This document shows, piece by piece, positions 16,700 through 26,322 of a DNA stretch of 64,000 bases. Within the stretch, counting starts at the first letter, position 1. Every line of letters starts with the position of its first letter. The position numbers were made by a program, and so were the translations under genes. The notes beneath the pieces were generated by a model that did not search any database, had not been told where the DNA came from, and worked only from the letters and a program-made list of their open reading frames with translations. Origin of the DNA: Gallaecimonas sp045291545. GTDB lineage: Bacteria; Pseudomonadota; Gammaproteobacteria; Enterobacterales; Gallaecimonadaceae. The stretch is from positions 2,232,001-2,296,000 of the forward strand of contig NZ_CP149514.1 of the NCBI RefSeq assembly GCF_045291545.1. Direction: 5' to 3'.

Positions 16700-17956
16700 T
16701 TAGCCGTATACCGGGAAGCGACGGCACAGTGCGACAACGTCGTTACGCACGCGCGCAATGACGGTTTCATCACTGATGTTATCCAGCACATCACAAATCC
16801 AGCCAGCCACTTGCTCGGCTTCGGCCCGGCCAAAGCCACGCATGGTCATCGCCGGTGTCCCTAAACGCAGGCCGGAGGTAACAAAAGGTGAACGCGGGTC
16901 GTTCGGCACCGAGTTTTTGTTCACGGTGATATTAGCCTGGCCGAGCGCGGCATCGGCATCTTTACCGGTGATGTCTTTATCAATCAAATCCACCAGGAAC
17001 AAATGGTTGTGAGTGCCGCCGGAGACGATCTTGTAACCCCGTTGCTGCATCACGCTGACCATGGTCTTGGCGTTATCCAGCACCTGTTGCTGGTAAGCTT
17101 TGAACTCCGGGCTCAGCGCTTCTTTGAAGGCCACAGCTTTGGCTGCAATCACGTGCATCAGCGGGCCACCCTGGCTGCCAGGGAATACCGCGGAGTTGAG
17201 CTTTTTGTAAATATCTTCGTCACCACAGGAAGACAAAATCAGGCCACCACGAGGGCCGGCCAGGGTCTTGTGGGTAGTGGTGGTAACCACATGTGCATGC
17301 GGCAGCGGGTTCGGGTATAAACCCGCCGCTACCAGGCCGGCGACATGGGCCATGTCGACAAACAGGTAAGCGCCCACTTGGTCAGCAATTTCGCGGAACT
17401 TGGCCCAGTCAATCACCCCGGAGTAAGCAGAGAAGCCGGCGATGATCATCTTCGGCTGGTGCTCACGGGCCTGTGCCAGCACGTCATCGTAATCAATTTC
17501 GCCGGTTTCTTCGTTGATGCCGTACTGCACCGCATTGTAGGTTTTGCCGGAAAAGTTCGGCTTGGCGCCGTGGGTCAGGTGGCCGCCGTGGGCCAGGCTC
17601 ATACCCAGCACGGTATCACCAGGCTGCACCAGTGCCAGGAACACCGCGTTATTGGCCTGGGAGCCGGAATGCGGCTGAACATTGGCGTACTCGGCGCCAA
17701 ACAGCTCCTTGGCGCGCGCAATAGCCAGGTCTTCAGCAATATCCACGTACTCACAACCACCGTAGTAGCGTTTGTGCGGGTAGCCTTCAGCATATTTGTT
17801 GGTCAGTTGCGAGCCTTGTGCCGCCATGACCCGGGAGGAGGTGTAGTTTTCTGAGGCAATCAGCTCAATGTGGTCTTCCTGACGACGCACTTCCTTTTGC
17901 ATGGCCTCCCACAGTTCGGGATCAAAGTCGGCAAGGGCAAGTTTGGAATCCAGCAT
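16700..17956 (-). CDS. glyA: Serine hydroxymethyltransferase
   Basis: A 418-residue pyridoxal-phosphate enzyme interconverting serine and glycine with transfer of a one-carbon unit to tetrahydrofolate. The PLP lysine is Lys230 in VVTTTTHKTLAGPRGG; IASENYTS and YAEGYPHKRYYGG near the N-terminus are family motifs. GGGAG precedes ATG 17956. A near-palindrome GGCAAGCGCTTTCC at 18027-18040 lies 70 bases upstream and is a possible, unproven repressor site. Confidence 0.98.
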   Translation of the reverse strand: MLDSKLALADFDPELWEAMQKEVRRQEDHIELIASENYTSSRVMAAQGSQLTNKYAEGYPHKRYYGGCEYVDIAEDLAIARAKELFGAEYANVQPHSGSQANNAVFLALVQPGDTVLGMSLAHGGHLTHGAKPNFSGKTYNAVQYGINEETGEIDYDDVLAQAREHQPKMIIAGFSAYSGVIDWAKFREIADQVGAYLFVDMAHVAGLVAAGLYPNPLPHAHVVTTTTHKTLAGPRGGLILSSCGDEDIYKKLNSAVFPGSQGGPLMHVIAAKAVAFKEALSPEFKAYQQQVLDNAKTMVSVMQQRGYKIVSGGTHNHLFLVDLIDKDITGKDADAALGQANITVNKNSVPNDPRSPFVTSGLRLGTPAMTMRGFGRAEAEQVAGWICDVLDNISDETVIARVRNDVVALCRRFPVYG

Positions 17957-18114
17957 GGTATCTCCCGGGTGTCTGACCCGTGTTATCTGATTGAAATATG
18001 AAATTGGCCGCTATTTTAGCCGAAGAGGCAAGCGCTTTCCTAGCCAGGCGATGTCAAGGTGCCAAGCTTGCGATACAATGCGCGCAACTTCGTACCCTGA
18101 TAAGAGATAACAGT

Positions 18115-19779
18115 ATGGCTCAGTACATTTACACCATGAGCCGGGTGAGCAAGGTTGTGCCGCCCAAGAAATACATCTTAAAAGACATTTCCCTGTCTTT
18201 TTTTCCCGGTGCCAAAATTGGCGTACTGGGCCTCAACGGTGCCGGTAAATCAACGCTGCTGCGGATCATGGCCGGTATCGATAAGGAAATCGATGGCGAA
18301 GCGCGGCCACAGGCCGGCATCAATGTCGGTTACCTGCCGCAGGAACCGCAGCTGGACCCGAACAAAGACGTGCGGGGCAACGTCGAAGAAGCCGTTGCTG
18401 ACGTTATCGGCGCCATGGCCGAGCTTGACCAGGTCTATGCCGCCTATGCAGACCCCGATGCTGACTTTGACAAGCTGGCCAAGCGCCAGGGGGAACTGGA
18501 AAATCTGATCCAGGCCAAAGACGGCCACAATCTGGAAAATACGCTGGAGCGTGCCGCCGAAGCGCTGCGTCTGCCGCCGTGGGACGCCGATGTCAACAAA
18601 CTGTCTGGTGGTGAACGCCGCCGGGTAGCACTGTGCCGGCTGCTGTTGTCACGCCCTGACATGCTGCTGCTGGACGAACCCACCAACCACCTGGATGCTG
18701 AATCCGTTGCCTGGCTTGAGCGTTTCTTGCACGACTACAACGGCACCGTCGTGGCCATTACCCACGACCGTTATTTCCTCGATAACGTCGCCGGCTGGAT
18801 TTTGGAGCTGGACCGGGGTGAAGGTATCCCGTGGGAAGGTAACTATTCTTCCTGGCTGGAACAGAAAGAAAAACGCCTGGAGCAGGAAGAAAAATCGGAA
18901 GCCGCCCGTCAGCGCTCTATCCAAAAAGAACTGGAGTGGGTACGCCAAAATCCCAAAGGGCGCCAGGCCAAGTCCAAGGCACGGATGGCCCGCTTTGAAG
19001 AACTGCAAAGCCAGGACTTCCAAAAGCGTAATGAAACCAACGAGCTGTTTATCCCACCTGGCCCTCGCTTGGGTGACAAGGTGCTGGAAGTCAATCACCT
19101 GAAAAAGAGCTACGGTGATCGGGTACTGATTGATGACCTGAGCTTTGCCGTACCGAAAGGTGCCATCGTCGGCATTATCGGCCCTAACGGCGCCGGTAAA
19201 TCCACGCTGTTTCGGATGATCCAGGGGATTGAGCAGCCGGACGGCGGCGAGCTGGTGCTGGGCGAAACCGTCCAGGTCGCGGCTGTTGATCAGTTCCGCG
19301 ACGCCATGGACGACAAGAAAACCGTCTGGGAAGAAGTTTCCGGTGGCCAGGATATCCTGAAAGTCGGCAATATCGAGATCCCCAGCCGCGCTTATGTTGG
19401 CCGCTTTAACTTCCGCGGTAACGACCAGCAAAAACGGGTTGGCGAACTGTCTGGTGGTGAACGTGGCCGCCTGCACCTGGCCAAGCTGCTGCAAGCCGGT
19501 GGCAACTTCCTGTTACTCGATGAGCCCACCAACGACCTGGATGTGGAAACCCTGCGGGCGCTGGAAAATGCCCTGCTGGAGTTCCCCGGTTGTGCCATGG
19601 TGATCTCGCACGACCGCTGGTTCCTGGACCGTGTTGCCACACACATTCTTGATTACCGTGATGAAGGCAAGGTGAATTTCTTCGAAGGCAGCTACACCGA
19701 CTACGAGGAATACATGAAGGCTCAGTTTGGTGCTCAGGCCATGGAGCCGCACCGTATCAAATACAAAAAGCTGGCCTGA
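18115..19779 (+). CDS. ettA: Energy-dependent translational throttle protein EttA (ABC-F)
   Basis: A 554-residue ABC-F ATPase that binds the ribosomal E site and gates early elongation according to ATP/ADP. I set the start at ATG 18115 (MAQYIYTMSRVSKVVPPKK), matching E. coli EttA, not the longer frame from 17998. Two ABC domains are seen: Walker A GLNGAGKST near 41-49 and GPNGAGKST near 358-366, with signatures LSGGERRRVALCR and LSGGERGRLHLAK; the linker (about 245-320) is rich in charged residues. A hairpin terminator follows. Confidence 0.96.
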   Translation: MAQYIYTMSRVSKVVPPKKYILKDISLSFFPGAKIGVLGLNGAGKSTLLRIMAGIDKEIDGEARPQAGINVGYLPQEPQLDPNKDVRGNVEEAVADVIGAMAELDQVYAAYADPDADFDKLAKRQGELENLIQAKDGHNLENTLERAAEALRLPPWDADVNKLSGGERRRVALCRLLLSRPDMLLLDEPTNHLDAESVAWLERFLHDYNGTVVAITHDRYFLDNVAGWILELDRGEGIPWEGNYSSWLEQKEKRLEQEEKSEAARQRSIQKELEWVRQNPKGRQAKSKARMARFEELQSQDFQKRNETNELFIPPGPRLGDKVLEVNHLKKSYGDRVLIDDLSFAVPKGAIVGIIGPNGAGKSTLFRMIQGIEQPDGGELVLGETVQVAAVDQFRDAMDDKKTVWEEVSGGQDILKVGNIEIPSRAYVGRFNFRGNDQQKRVGELSGGERGRLHLAKLLQAGGNFLLLDEPTNDLDVETLRALENALLEFPGCAMVISHDRWFLDRVATHILDYRDEGKVNFFEGSYTDYEEYMKAQFGAQAMEPHRIKYKKLA

Positions 19780-19798
19780 ACCTTAGCACCAGCTTAAT

Positions 19799-19826
19799 AA
19801 AATGCCGCCTTGGGGCGGCATTTTTT
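19799..19826 (+). terminator. Intrinsic terminator after ettA
   Basis: Stem AATGCCGCC / GGCGGCATT (19801-19809 with 19814-19822) followed by a T run to 19826, 20 bases after the ettA stop. Confidence 0.85.
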
Positions 19827-19870
19827 ATTGCCGCTGCCTATACTTAGATAACTTTTCACGGACAGACGCC

Positions 19871-20236
19871 ATGGTTGAGCGACGTCGTTTCATCCAATTT
19901 GTTGGCAACACTCCAGCCCGCCTATGTAAAGGTGAACGCTGCTGGAACGCGTCTGTTCTTGATCTGTCCTTACAAGGGGCCATTATCACTGGCCCTGCCC
20001 CCGCTGATATCTTCATTGGAGACCGCCTGGCCCTGAGCCTGCGGCTGGCAGAAGGAGACGCCTTTATCCAGATGCAGGCACAGCTGCGTTTTGTTGAGCA
20101 ACAACGCCTGGGCCTGGAATGCCTGCACATTTGCTCGGATTCCTCCGGCCACCTCAGGCGCATGGCAGCACTGTATCTGGGTTCAACCAATTGGCTTTAT
20201 CGCGACTGCATGACTCTGTGGGAGGATCAATGGTAA
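19871..20236 (+). CDS. PilZ domain protein, 121 residues
   Basis: Start at ATG 19871 (MVERRRFIQF). The PilZ c-di-GMP signature is present: a basic RRRF at residues 4-7 and a D-S-L-Q-G pattern in VLDLSLQGAI near residues 35-44. The protein is a stand-alone PilZ domain without signal or membrane segment. c-di-GMP binding is expected by motif but not shown; the first motif is spaced RxxR rather than the fuller RxxxR. It overlaps the next PilZ gene by 7 bases (20230-20236). Confidence 0.78.
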   Translation: MVERRRFIQFVGNTPARLCKGERCWNASVLDLSLQGAIITGPAPADIFIGDRLALSLRLAEGDAFIQMQAQLRFVEQQRLGLECLHICSDSSGHLRRMAALYLGSTNWLYRDCMTLWEDQW

Positions 20237-20616
20237 TTGCCAAAGAACGTCGTTACTTCGACCGGATCCCTTTTAGCCATCAGGTCAGTCTTTGCCTCGG
20301 CAAACATTGCTGGGAGACCGAAGTGCTGGATTTGTCTTTAAGAGGCGCGCTGGTTCGCCAGCCCGAGCGCTGGCCAGCTCACATCGGCGAGGCCTGCACA
20401 CTACACCTGCCGCTGGATGACAATGACCAGACCGGTATCGATATGCGCTGCACGCTGGTGGGTCGCCACGATAACCGGCTGCATTTACTGGTTGAACATA
20501 TCGATGTGGAATCAGTCAGCCGCCTGCGCCGGCTAGTCGAGCTGAACCTAGGCCAGGCCGAACTACTGGAACGTAACCTCGGCCACCTGATTGACTCCCA
20601 CGGCACCGGCCACTGA
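20230..20616 (+). CDS. PilZ domain protein, 128 residues
   Basis: Start at ATG 20230, with GGAGG at 20221-20225 and overlap with the previous gene. It begins MVIAKERRYFDRIPF with the ERRYFDR basic motif (residues 6-12), and VLDLSLRGALVRQP (about 34-47) provides the D-S-x-x-G element. It is a tandem duplicate-like partner of the upstream PilZ protein, with about 30 percent identity by eye. Its stop directly abuts that of radA on the other strand in a TGATCA palindrome. Confidence 0.8.
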   Translation: MVIAKERRYFDRIPFSHQVSLCLGKHCWETEVLDLSLRGALVRQPERWPAHIGEACTLHLPLDDNDQTGIDMRCTLVGRHDNRLHLLVEHIDVESVSRLRRLVELNLGQAELLERNLGHLIDSHGTGH

Positions 20617-21981
20617 TCAAAACAGCGCTTCCAGCGCCTCGGTCAGCTTATTGACGCCGATCACCTCCATCCCCTTGGGAGGTGTTTTCGGCAGGTTGGC
20701 TTTGGGCACAATGGCCCGGGTAAAGCCATGCTTGGCCGCTTCATTGAGGCGCTCACCACCACTGGGCACCGGCCTGATTTCGCCGGCCAGCCCCACCTCG
20801 CCAAAAATGACCAGATCCCGCGGTATTTCCCGGTTTTTAAAGCTCGACACCATGGCCAGCAACAACGCCAGATCGGCGCTGGTTTCGGCAACACGCACAC
20901 CGCCAACAACATTTACAAAGACATCCTGATCAGCCATTTGCAAACCACCATGGCGATGCATTACCGCCAGCAGCATCGACAGCCGGTTTTGCTCCAGTCC
21001 TACCGCGACGCGTCGGGGGTTAGCTAATTGGGAATGGTCCACCAACGCTTGCAGTTCCACCAGCAATGGCCGGGTGCCTTCCCAGATCACCATCACCACC
21101 GAGCCCGGCGCCTGATCCTCGGCGCGCTGCAAAAAGATCGCCGACGGGTTAGCCACTTCCCGTAGCCCCTGCCCGGTCATGGCAAACACCCCCAGCTCAT
21201 TGACCGCTCCAAAGCGGTTCTTATGACCACGCAGCGTCCGAAAGCGCGAGTCAGCATCGCCATCAAGCATCACCGAACAGTCGATACAGTGCTCCAGTAC
21301 CTTTGGCCCGGCTAGCGAACCATCTTTGGTGACATGGCCGACCATGATAATGGCGACGCCTTTTTGCTTGGCATAACGCGTCAGGTACGCTGCCGATTCG
21401 CGCACTTGCGAGACAGATCCGGGGGCCGACTGAATGTCCGCCATATGCATGACCTGGATGGAGTCAATTACCATCACCTTCGGCTGTTCGCGTTCCGCCA
21501 ATGCCAAAATGGCTTCAATGCTGGTTTCCGCCAGCATTTTCAGCTTACCTGTTGGCAGCCCCAGACGCTGCGCGCGCATGGCCACCTGCTGTAAAGATTC
21601 TTCACCGGTGACATACAGGGTCGGCATGCGTTCTGCCAGGTAACACATGGTCTGTAACAGCAGCGTAGACTTACCGGCTCCGGGGCTGCCACCGATCAGT
21701 ACCGCTGAACCTGGCACAATACCGCCGCCAAGCACCCGATCGAACTCGCTAAAGCCACTGTGCACCCGTGGCAGCTCAGTCAGGTCCACATCCGCCAGCA
21801 AGGTGATTTCAGCCTGGGTCTGGCCGGCATAACCACTGCGGCTGCTGGCCGTCGGAGCAGCACTGGGCAGGCGCATTTCACTGATGGTGTTCCAGGCACC
21901 GCATTCACTGCACTGGCCTTGCCAGCGGGGAAAATCGGCACCACAGTCACTGCAGACGTAGGCGGTTTTGCGTTTTGCCAT
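20617..21981 (-). CDS. radA: DNA repair protein RadA
   Basis: A 454-residue protein with zinc finger Cys10, Cys13, Cys24 and Cys27, RecA-like Walker A GGSPGAGKST (97-106), the RadA-specific KNRFG motif (about 258) and a C-terminal Lon-protease-like domain. RadA processes recombination intermediates by driving branch migration. It is in the conserved serB-radA neighbourhood, here interrupted by a 776-residue PilZ gene and the hydrolase. Confidence 0.96.
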   Translation of the reverse strand: MAKRKTAYVCSDCGADFPRWQGQCSECGAWNTISEMRLPSAAPTASSRSGYAGQTQAEITLLADVDLTELPRVHSGFSEFDRVLGGGIVPGSAVLIGGSPGAGKSTLLLQTMCYLAERMPTLYVTGEESLQQVAMRAQRLGLPTGKLKMLAETSIEAILALAEREQPKVMVIDSIQVMHMADIQSAPGSVSQVRESAAYLTRYAKQKGVAIIMVGHVTKDGSLAGPKVLEHCIDCSVMLDGDADSRFRTLRGHKNRFGAVNELGVFAMTGQGLREVANPSAIFLQRAEDQAPGSVVMVIWEGTRPLLVELQALVDHSQLANPRRVAVGLEQNRLSMLLAVMHRHGGLQMADQDVFVNVVGGVRVAETSADLALLLAMVSSFKNREIPRDLVIFGEVGLAGEIRPVPSGGERLNEAAKHGFTRAIVPKANLPKTPPKGMEVIGVNKLTEALEALF

Positions 21982-22070
21982 GAAGTCGTTGTCCGTTTTT
22001 TGACGCTACACTCGACAGCCTTCTACAGGCACCACATAATGAGGGCAACATCAGATATGAAAGATATGCT

Positions 22071-24401
22071 GTGTTTGAATTTCGTCCAGAATATAAGGAT
22101 GTATCCAATCATCCGATCATCGGTCAGTTACGCTCTTATGTCGGCAAGCCCGAATTCGAGCCTCTGTTTAATCACCTGACCGCCGACGAGAACAACAATA
22201 CCCGCTTTTTACTGCGTATGGAGCTGCGCCGTGTGGCAGCCCCTTGCAATCGTATTATCGATTTACGCCGCCATGGCATCAAGAATACGCAGCTGGTGGA
22301 ATTCAACAGCAAGATGCATTACATGGATGATGGTGGCCGCCGCGTTTTTACTGCCGGCATGAAAGAGTTTGGCCGCTACACCCTCGGCGTATTTGAAGAC
22401 GTAGAGCATTACGCTCGGGAAGTCCGTCGCGCCCGACAGCAGGGTGAACTTGACGACAAGCCCAATGATGTCTGGCTGCAGCTGGTCAATTTCGGAAACC
22501 CCATCAGCCGTGACAGTGACCGCATGCATTTTTCCACGCCACTGTTGATAAGCCAGGGCGGCATCATTGATTTGGAAGCCACCTCGCTGGACATCTCACT
22601 GAGCGGCATTCAACTGCAACTGGGCCAGCCCGCTTATATTCACCCGGATGTGGATGTCGAGGTGAACTTTATCCGCCTGTTCGACAGCCAGCGAAACCCC
22701 TGGCCGCCGCTGACCTACCAGCTCATTTCCCAGGATGATCTGACCGTACGGCTGCGCCTGAAAACACAGGACGCCCAGGCTACGCAATTAATTCAGAACC
22801 TGATTGTCCATCACCAGCGTCGCTACAAACTGGATGTTCGCCACCTGCAGGAAACCACGCTGGCCAAAGGCTTTGAGCAGATGCTGCTCAATCATTCCGG
22901 AGCCTTGCCGCTGTTTATTGACCAGCAAAACAATAGCCGTTTCTGCCTGACTACGGGCAGCAACCGCAAGCTTTGGTATCGGCTCAGTAAAAGTGGCGCC
23001 AGCTTGCTGCCGGCCATGCTGTCGTCGGCACGCCTGAACCGTATTCTGGCGCTGGATGTTACCGAGCGGGAAACGTTCTTCTTTCTGTTTGAACACCACC
23101 AGCAAGGCAAGGTGTTCCATTTTGCCGCTGAATACCATGAACTGAAGGAAGACGGCCAGCTGGAGGATTTCCTGCACTTTGCCGTGCAAAAGCCGGGCTG
23201 GATGGTGATCAAGGGGCAGCTGTTCCCCATTGATAACGCCGATATGGAAGAGTGCAACGATGGCATAAACAGCAGTGATCTGACTCTGCCCAGCGAGCCG
23301 CTGCCAAAAGAGCTACAAGATCTGCGGCAATTGATGCTGCTGCGCGATGTCACTCAAGACTGGCTCAATCAGTATAGTCAGACACAGCCGGACAAAGGCT
23401 ACGACCCGAACGTCTTGGCGCCTTATCGTATCAAGATGACCAAAGGCGTTATCCGCATTGCCATGCGTTTTAACAACATGCGTATCGAGCCCCGTTACCG
23501 CTACCCTTCTACCGCCAAGATAAGCTTTGCCGACCACAGCCTGGAAGGGGAAATTCGCGACTTTTCTACTCAGGGATTGTGCCTGCAGCTCAATGAACCG
23601 GCTTATGATTTACCGGACGTTGTTGATGTGGCCTTACCCAAGTTTCAAAAGCTCTCCAGCCGCTTTGATCTCACGCAGCTGCCGTATCGGGTGGTTCACT
23701 ATGACCCATCCAATCACCGCCTGCATCTGATGATCGTGCATGCCTCCGATCCACACCCGGCCAAGCGCTTCTTTCATCAGTTAATCAATGCTAACCAAGG
23801 CCGGCTACCCACCGTTGACGATAACGAAGAAAGCTTTGATATTGCCCGGGCACTGCGGCGCAGTATTGCCGCTACCGCGATGCCGGTCACACTGTTCTTG
23901 CAAAAACAGCAAGGCAAACTGCTCCCGCACTGGCTGGGTGTGCCGGTCAGCAGCCGGCCATTACCGAACCTGCTCAGCCGCCTCAGTAAAATATCCGAAG
24001 GCAAAATCGACTTTGAAAACCTGATGTCGATACCGCTTTATGAACAAATCATCCGCGACTGGCAGGCTGGTAAAAAGCAGCAATCGCTGCTGGTGGTAAT
24101 GGACGAGGATGGCTTTCCGGTAATGACCCGACTGCAACAACAGCTGCCCGGTAAGGAAAGCTACGAGTACTTGAAAAAAGCACTGGAGCGCGGCCCTTGG
24201 GCGGTATGGCGCCTGGAGATGCATAAAACACCCAAGCCGGATCTGCAGTTTATCCAGGATGATCTGACCGCCATTGGCCGCCAAGCACTGCACCGAGCCA
24301 AGCGCCTGGAAGCCGACCTGTGGAATACCTTCGGGATGATTGAAGTTAACGACGTGACGATGCTGGCATCGGCGATGCTGCGCTTGCCAGCCAAGCGTTA
24401 A
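22071..24401 (+). CDS. Large PilZ-domain protein, 776 residues
   Basis: A long protein with GTG start at 22071 (MFEFRPEYKDVSNHP) and a weak ribosome site. Two PilZ-like motifs can be seen: a D-S-L-S-G element near residues 170-182 (LDISLSGIQL), and a full one near 472-503 with PRYRYP and IRDFSTQGLCL. The C-terminal 200 residues have no motif that I recognise. No membrane segment is visible. A c-di-GMP receptor role is inferred; the output is unknown. It is next to radA and overlaps the convergent hydrolase by 56 bases. Confidence 0.78.
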   Translation: MFEFRPEYKDVSNHPIIGQLRSYVGKPEFEPLFNHLTADENNNTRFLLRMELRRVAAPCNRIIDLRRHGIKNTQLVEFNSKMHYMDDGGRRVFTAGMKEFGRYTLGVFEDVEHYAREVRRARQQGELDDKPNDVWLQLVNFGNPISRDSDRMHFSTPLLISQGGIIDLEATSLDISLSGIQLQLGQPAYIHPDVDVEVNFIRLFDSQRNPWPPLTYQLISQDDLTVRLRLKTQDAQATQLIQNLIVHHQRRYKLDVRHLQETTLAKGFEQMLLNHSGALPLFIDQQNNSRFCLTTGSNRKLWYRLSKSGASLLPAMLSSARLNRILALDVTERETFFFLFEHHQQGKVFHFAAEYHELKEDGQLEDFLHFAVQKPGWMVIKGQLFPIDNADMEECNDGINSSDLTLPSEPLPKELQDLRQLMLLRDVTQDWLNQYSQTQPDKGYDPNVLAPYRIKMTKGVIRIAMRFNNMRIEPRYRYPSTAKISFADHSLEGEIRDFSTQGLCLQLNEPAYDLPDVVDVALPKFQKLSSRFDLTQLPYRVVHYDPSNHRLHLMIVHASDPHPAKRFFHQLINANQGRLPTVDDNEESFDIARALRRSIAATAMPVTLFLQKQQGKLLPHWLGVPVSSRPLPNLLSRLSKISEGKIDFENLMSIPLYEQIIRDWQAGKKQQSLLVVMDEDGFPVMTRLQQQLPGKESYEYLKKALERGPWAVWRLEMHKTPKPDLQFIQDDLTAIGRQALHRAKRLEADLWNTFGMIEVNDVTMLASAMLRLPAKR

Positions 24402-25254
24402 CCTGTGGGAACACTTCGGCGCTAGCCTGTGCCCCCACCAGCATGTTCAGGTGGTCATAGTTACAACCGTAGCCCTGCTTTTTACCCAGGATGGTCAGGT
24501 GGCCTGGAGCGCCCATTTCCTGCTGAAAACGGGCCACATCGGCGGGGTTACCCAGCGCTTTATCCCCCTGCCCGGCCAGCATCCACAGCCTTGGCCAAGC
24601 CACCTTAGCGGCCTGTTGTTGGTAGTCAAAGTGGTCGTGTGCATCACGCCACTGGTCACTGCTCACCCAATGGATAGAGTCAGCCAGTGAGCCAGGGGTT
24701 TCATCATCAGCACCAATGCCCTTTTGCCGGGCCGGCAGATAACCATAACGCCGAGCCCAGTACGGCGCCAAGCGACGCCATACCAGTTCAACTTTCACTA
24801 AACGCTCCAGGCTCCAGCTACGGATCTGCCGTTTACTGCCAAAGAATGTAAGGCTGGCCACCTGCGCTGCCAGCTGTGGGTAACGTACTAGGGTAGCGGC
24901 CATCAGTACGCCTCCCCAGGAGTGCGCCAGCCAGTGTACCGGCTGTGTTGGGTGGCGCGCGCGAATAAACTGCTGTAAAGCCGGCAGATCATCACAAATG
25001 GCTTCCCGTTGCCCATGATCGGCCCGCTCGGCAATGGTTGGCTGGCTCTGCCCGCGGCCACGTAAGTCCGCGACATAGGTACAAAAGCCCTGCGCCGCCA
25101 GATAAGGAGCCAGGCCTTTCCCGGAGTCAGAATAAAACACCCGGCCATTGCTGATTGCGCCATGCAACAGCAACGCCGGTACGCCTTGTTCTGGGCCGAA
25201 ACGGCGCAGGTGCAGGCGGTGGCCAGCAATCGCAACGAAATGACTGTCAGCCAT
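24346..25254 (-). CDS. Alpha/beta hydrolase
   Basis: A 302-residue protein starting at ATG 25254 (MADSHFVAIAGHRLHLRRFG); 8 bases overlap the serB stop. Alpha/beta-hydrolase features are LLLHGAISNGRVFY (oxyanion loop), the nucleophile elbow AHSWGG, and a C-terminal YDHLNML segment with the probable catalytic His. The substrate is unknown; esterase or lipase-like activity is inferred. The C-terminal tail overlaps the end of the large PilZ gene on the other strand. A longer N-terminal open frame to 25404 runs inside serB and is rejected. Confidence 0.84.
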   Translation of the reverse strand: MADSHFVAIAGHRLHLRRFGPEQGVPALLLHGAISNGRVFYSDSGKGLAPYLAAQGFCTYVADLRGRGQSQPTIAERADHGQREAICDDLPALQQFIRARHPTQPVHWLAHSWGGVLMAATLVRYPQLAAQVASLTFFGSKRQIRSWSLERLVKVELVWRRLAPYWARRYGYLPARQKGIGADDETPGSLADSIHWVSSDQWRDAHDHFDYQQQAAKVAWPRLWMLAGQGDKALGNPADVARFQQEMGAPGHLTILGKKQGYGCNYDHLNMLVGAQASAEVFPQVNAWLASAASPMPASSRR

Positions 25255-26281
25255 GATGGCCTTCCACATCCAGCATCGCCAGCAAGGCTTCTGCGTGGTA
25301 GTGCACCAGCGCCCCGGATGTGGCCAAACGCACTGCCGGTTTACCGTGGTAGGCCAAGCCCATACCTGCTGCCTGTAGCATCGGCACATCATTGGCACCA
25401 TCACCTAAAGCCAGCACCTGCCGGGCAGGCAAGGCAGCAGCGTCACGTAACCGTTCCAGCGTCATTTTCTTATAGTTGCCATCAACAATCTGGCCCAAAA
25501 CCTGCCCGGTCAACTTGCCATCGATGATCTCCAGCACATTGGCTTCCGCCAGGCTCAACCCCAGCTGTTGCTGCAAGCGGTGGGCAAAAAATGTGAAGCC
25601 CCCTGACACCAGCGCCGTTTGCCAGCCGGCCTGTTGCAACCGGGCTACCAGCGCCGGTATGCCCGGCGTGTAGTGCAGGTTGTTGGCCACCCGCTCCAGT
25701 ATGGTCGCCGGTGTACCCGCCAGCTTTGCCACGCGCAGCCGTAAGCTCTCGGCGAAGTCCAGCTCGCCACGCATGGCCTGGGCTGTCACTTGCGCAACAG
25801 CCTCGCCGCAACCGGCCAGCTCCGCAATATCGTCGATACATTCGCCACAGATAGCCGTGGAGTCCATATCCATCACCAGCAACCCTGGCTCACGCAGACT
25901 GGGAAATGGCCCGGCAATCAACTCTACCGCCAACGCTTCGGCACGGGATTGGTACAACGCCTTATCCGGCAGTATCGGCACGGATAGTTCATAAACATCA
26001 CCATTAAGCCAGCGTAGACGATGCCAACGCAGCCCGGCTAGCAGGCTATCTAACCCGGCTAAGGTCAACGCCGGCGCATACAGGCGCAGCGTCTGCTGGC
26101 CCTCGCTGACGATTGCCTGCACTGGAGTCAAAGGCCAGCCGGTGCGGGTCAGAGCACAAGATGCGGCCAAAGCCGCACCACCATCGCTGGGGTATAACAG
26201 CCGTTGCTCAGCAGGCAGGGCTTGCATCATCAGCGCAAGTGTCAGGCTGGGTTCGGGGCGAAAACAGGCATTGTGTTGCAA
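25247..26281 (-). CDS. serB: Phosphoserine phosphatase
   Basis: A 344-residue HAD-family enzyme catalysing the last step of serine synthesis. The catalytic motif is DMDST (138-142) with Asp138 as nucleophile; the other HAD motifs are ALVSGGFTFF and LALGDGANDVPML. The N-terminal 130 residues form the usual extra domain. It is divergent from smp with only 41 bases between starts, as in E. coli. It is upstream of the hydrolase with an overlap, likely one operon. Confidence 0.96.
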   Translation of the reverse strand: MQHNACFRPEPSLTLALMMQALPAEQRLLYPSDGGAALAASCALTRTGWPLTPVQAIVSEGQQTLRLYAPALTLAGLDSLLAGLRWHRLRWLNGDVYELSVPILPDKALYQSRAEALAVELIAGPFPSLREPGLLVMDMDSTAICGECIDDIAELAGCGEAVAQVTAQAMRGELDFAESLRLRVAKLAGTPATILERVANNLHYTPGIPALVARLQQAGWQTALVSGGFTFFAHRLQQQLGLSLAEANVLEIIDGKLTGQVLGQIVDGNYKKMTLERLRDAAALPARQVLALGDGANDVPMLQAAGMGLAYHGKPAVRLATSGALVHYHAEALLAMLDVEGHHG

Positions 26282-26322
26282 AGTAGTCTTCCAAATGGCG
26301 TCTCTAGGGCTATCATAACCTC

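Noticed and set aside
18649..19494. A 281-codon minus-strand frame inside ettA
   Set aside because: It mirrors the codon structure of ettA and lacks any recognisable protein feature.
25255..25404. Longer N-terminus of the alpha/beta hydrolase
   Set aside because: The extra 50 residues are Trp/Cys-rich shadow of serB; the ATG 25254 fits the family start.
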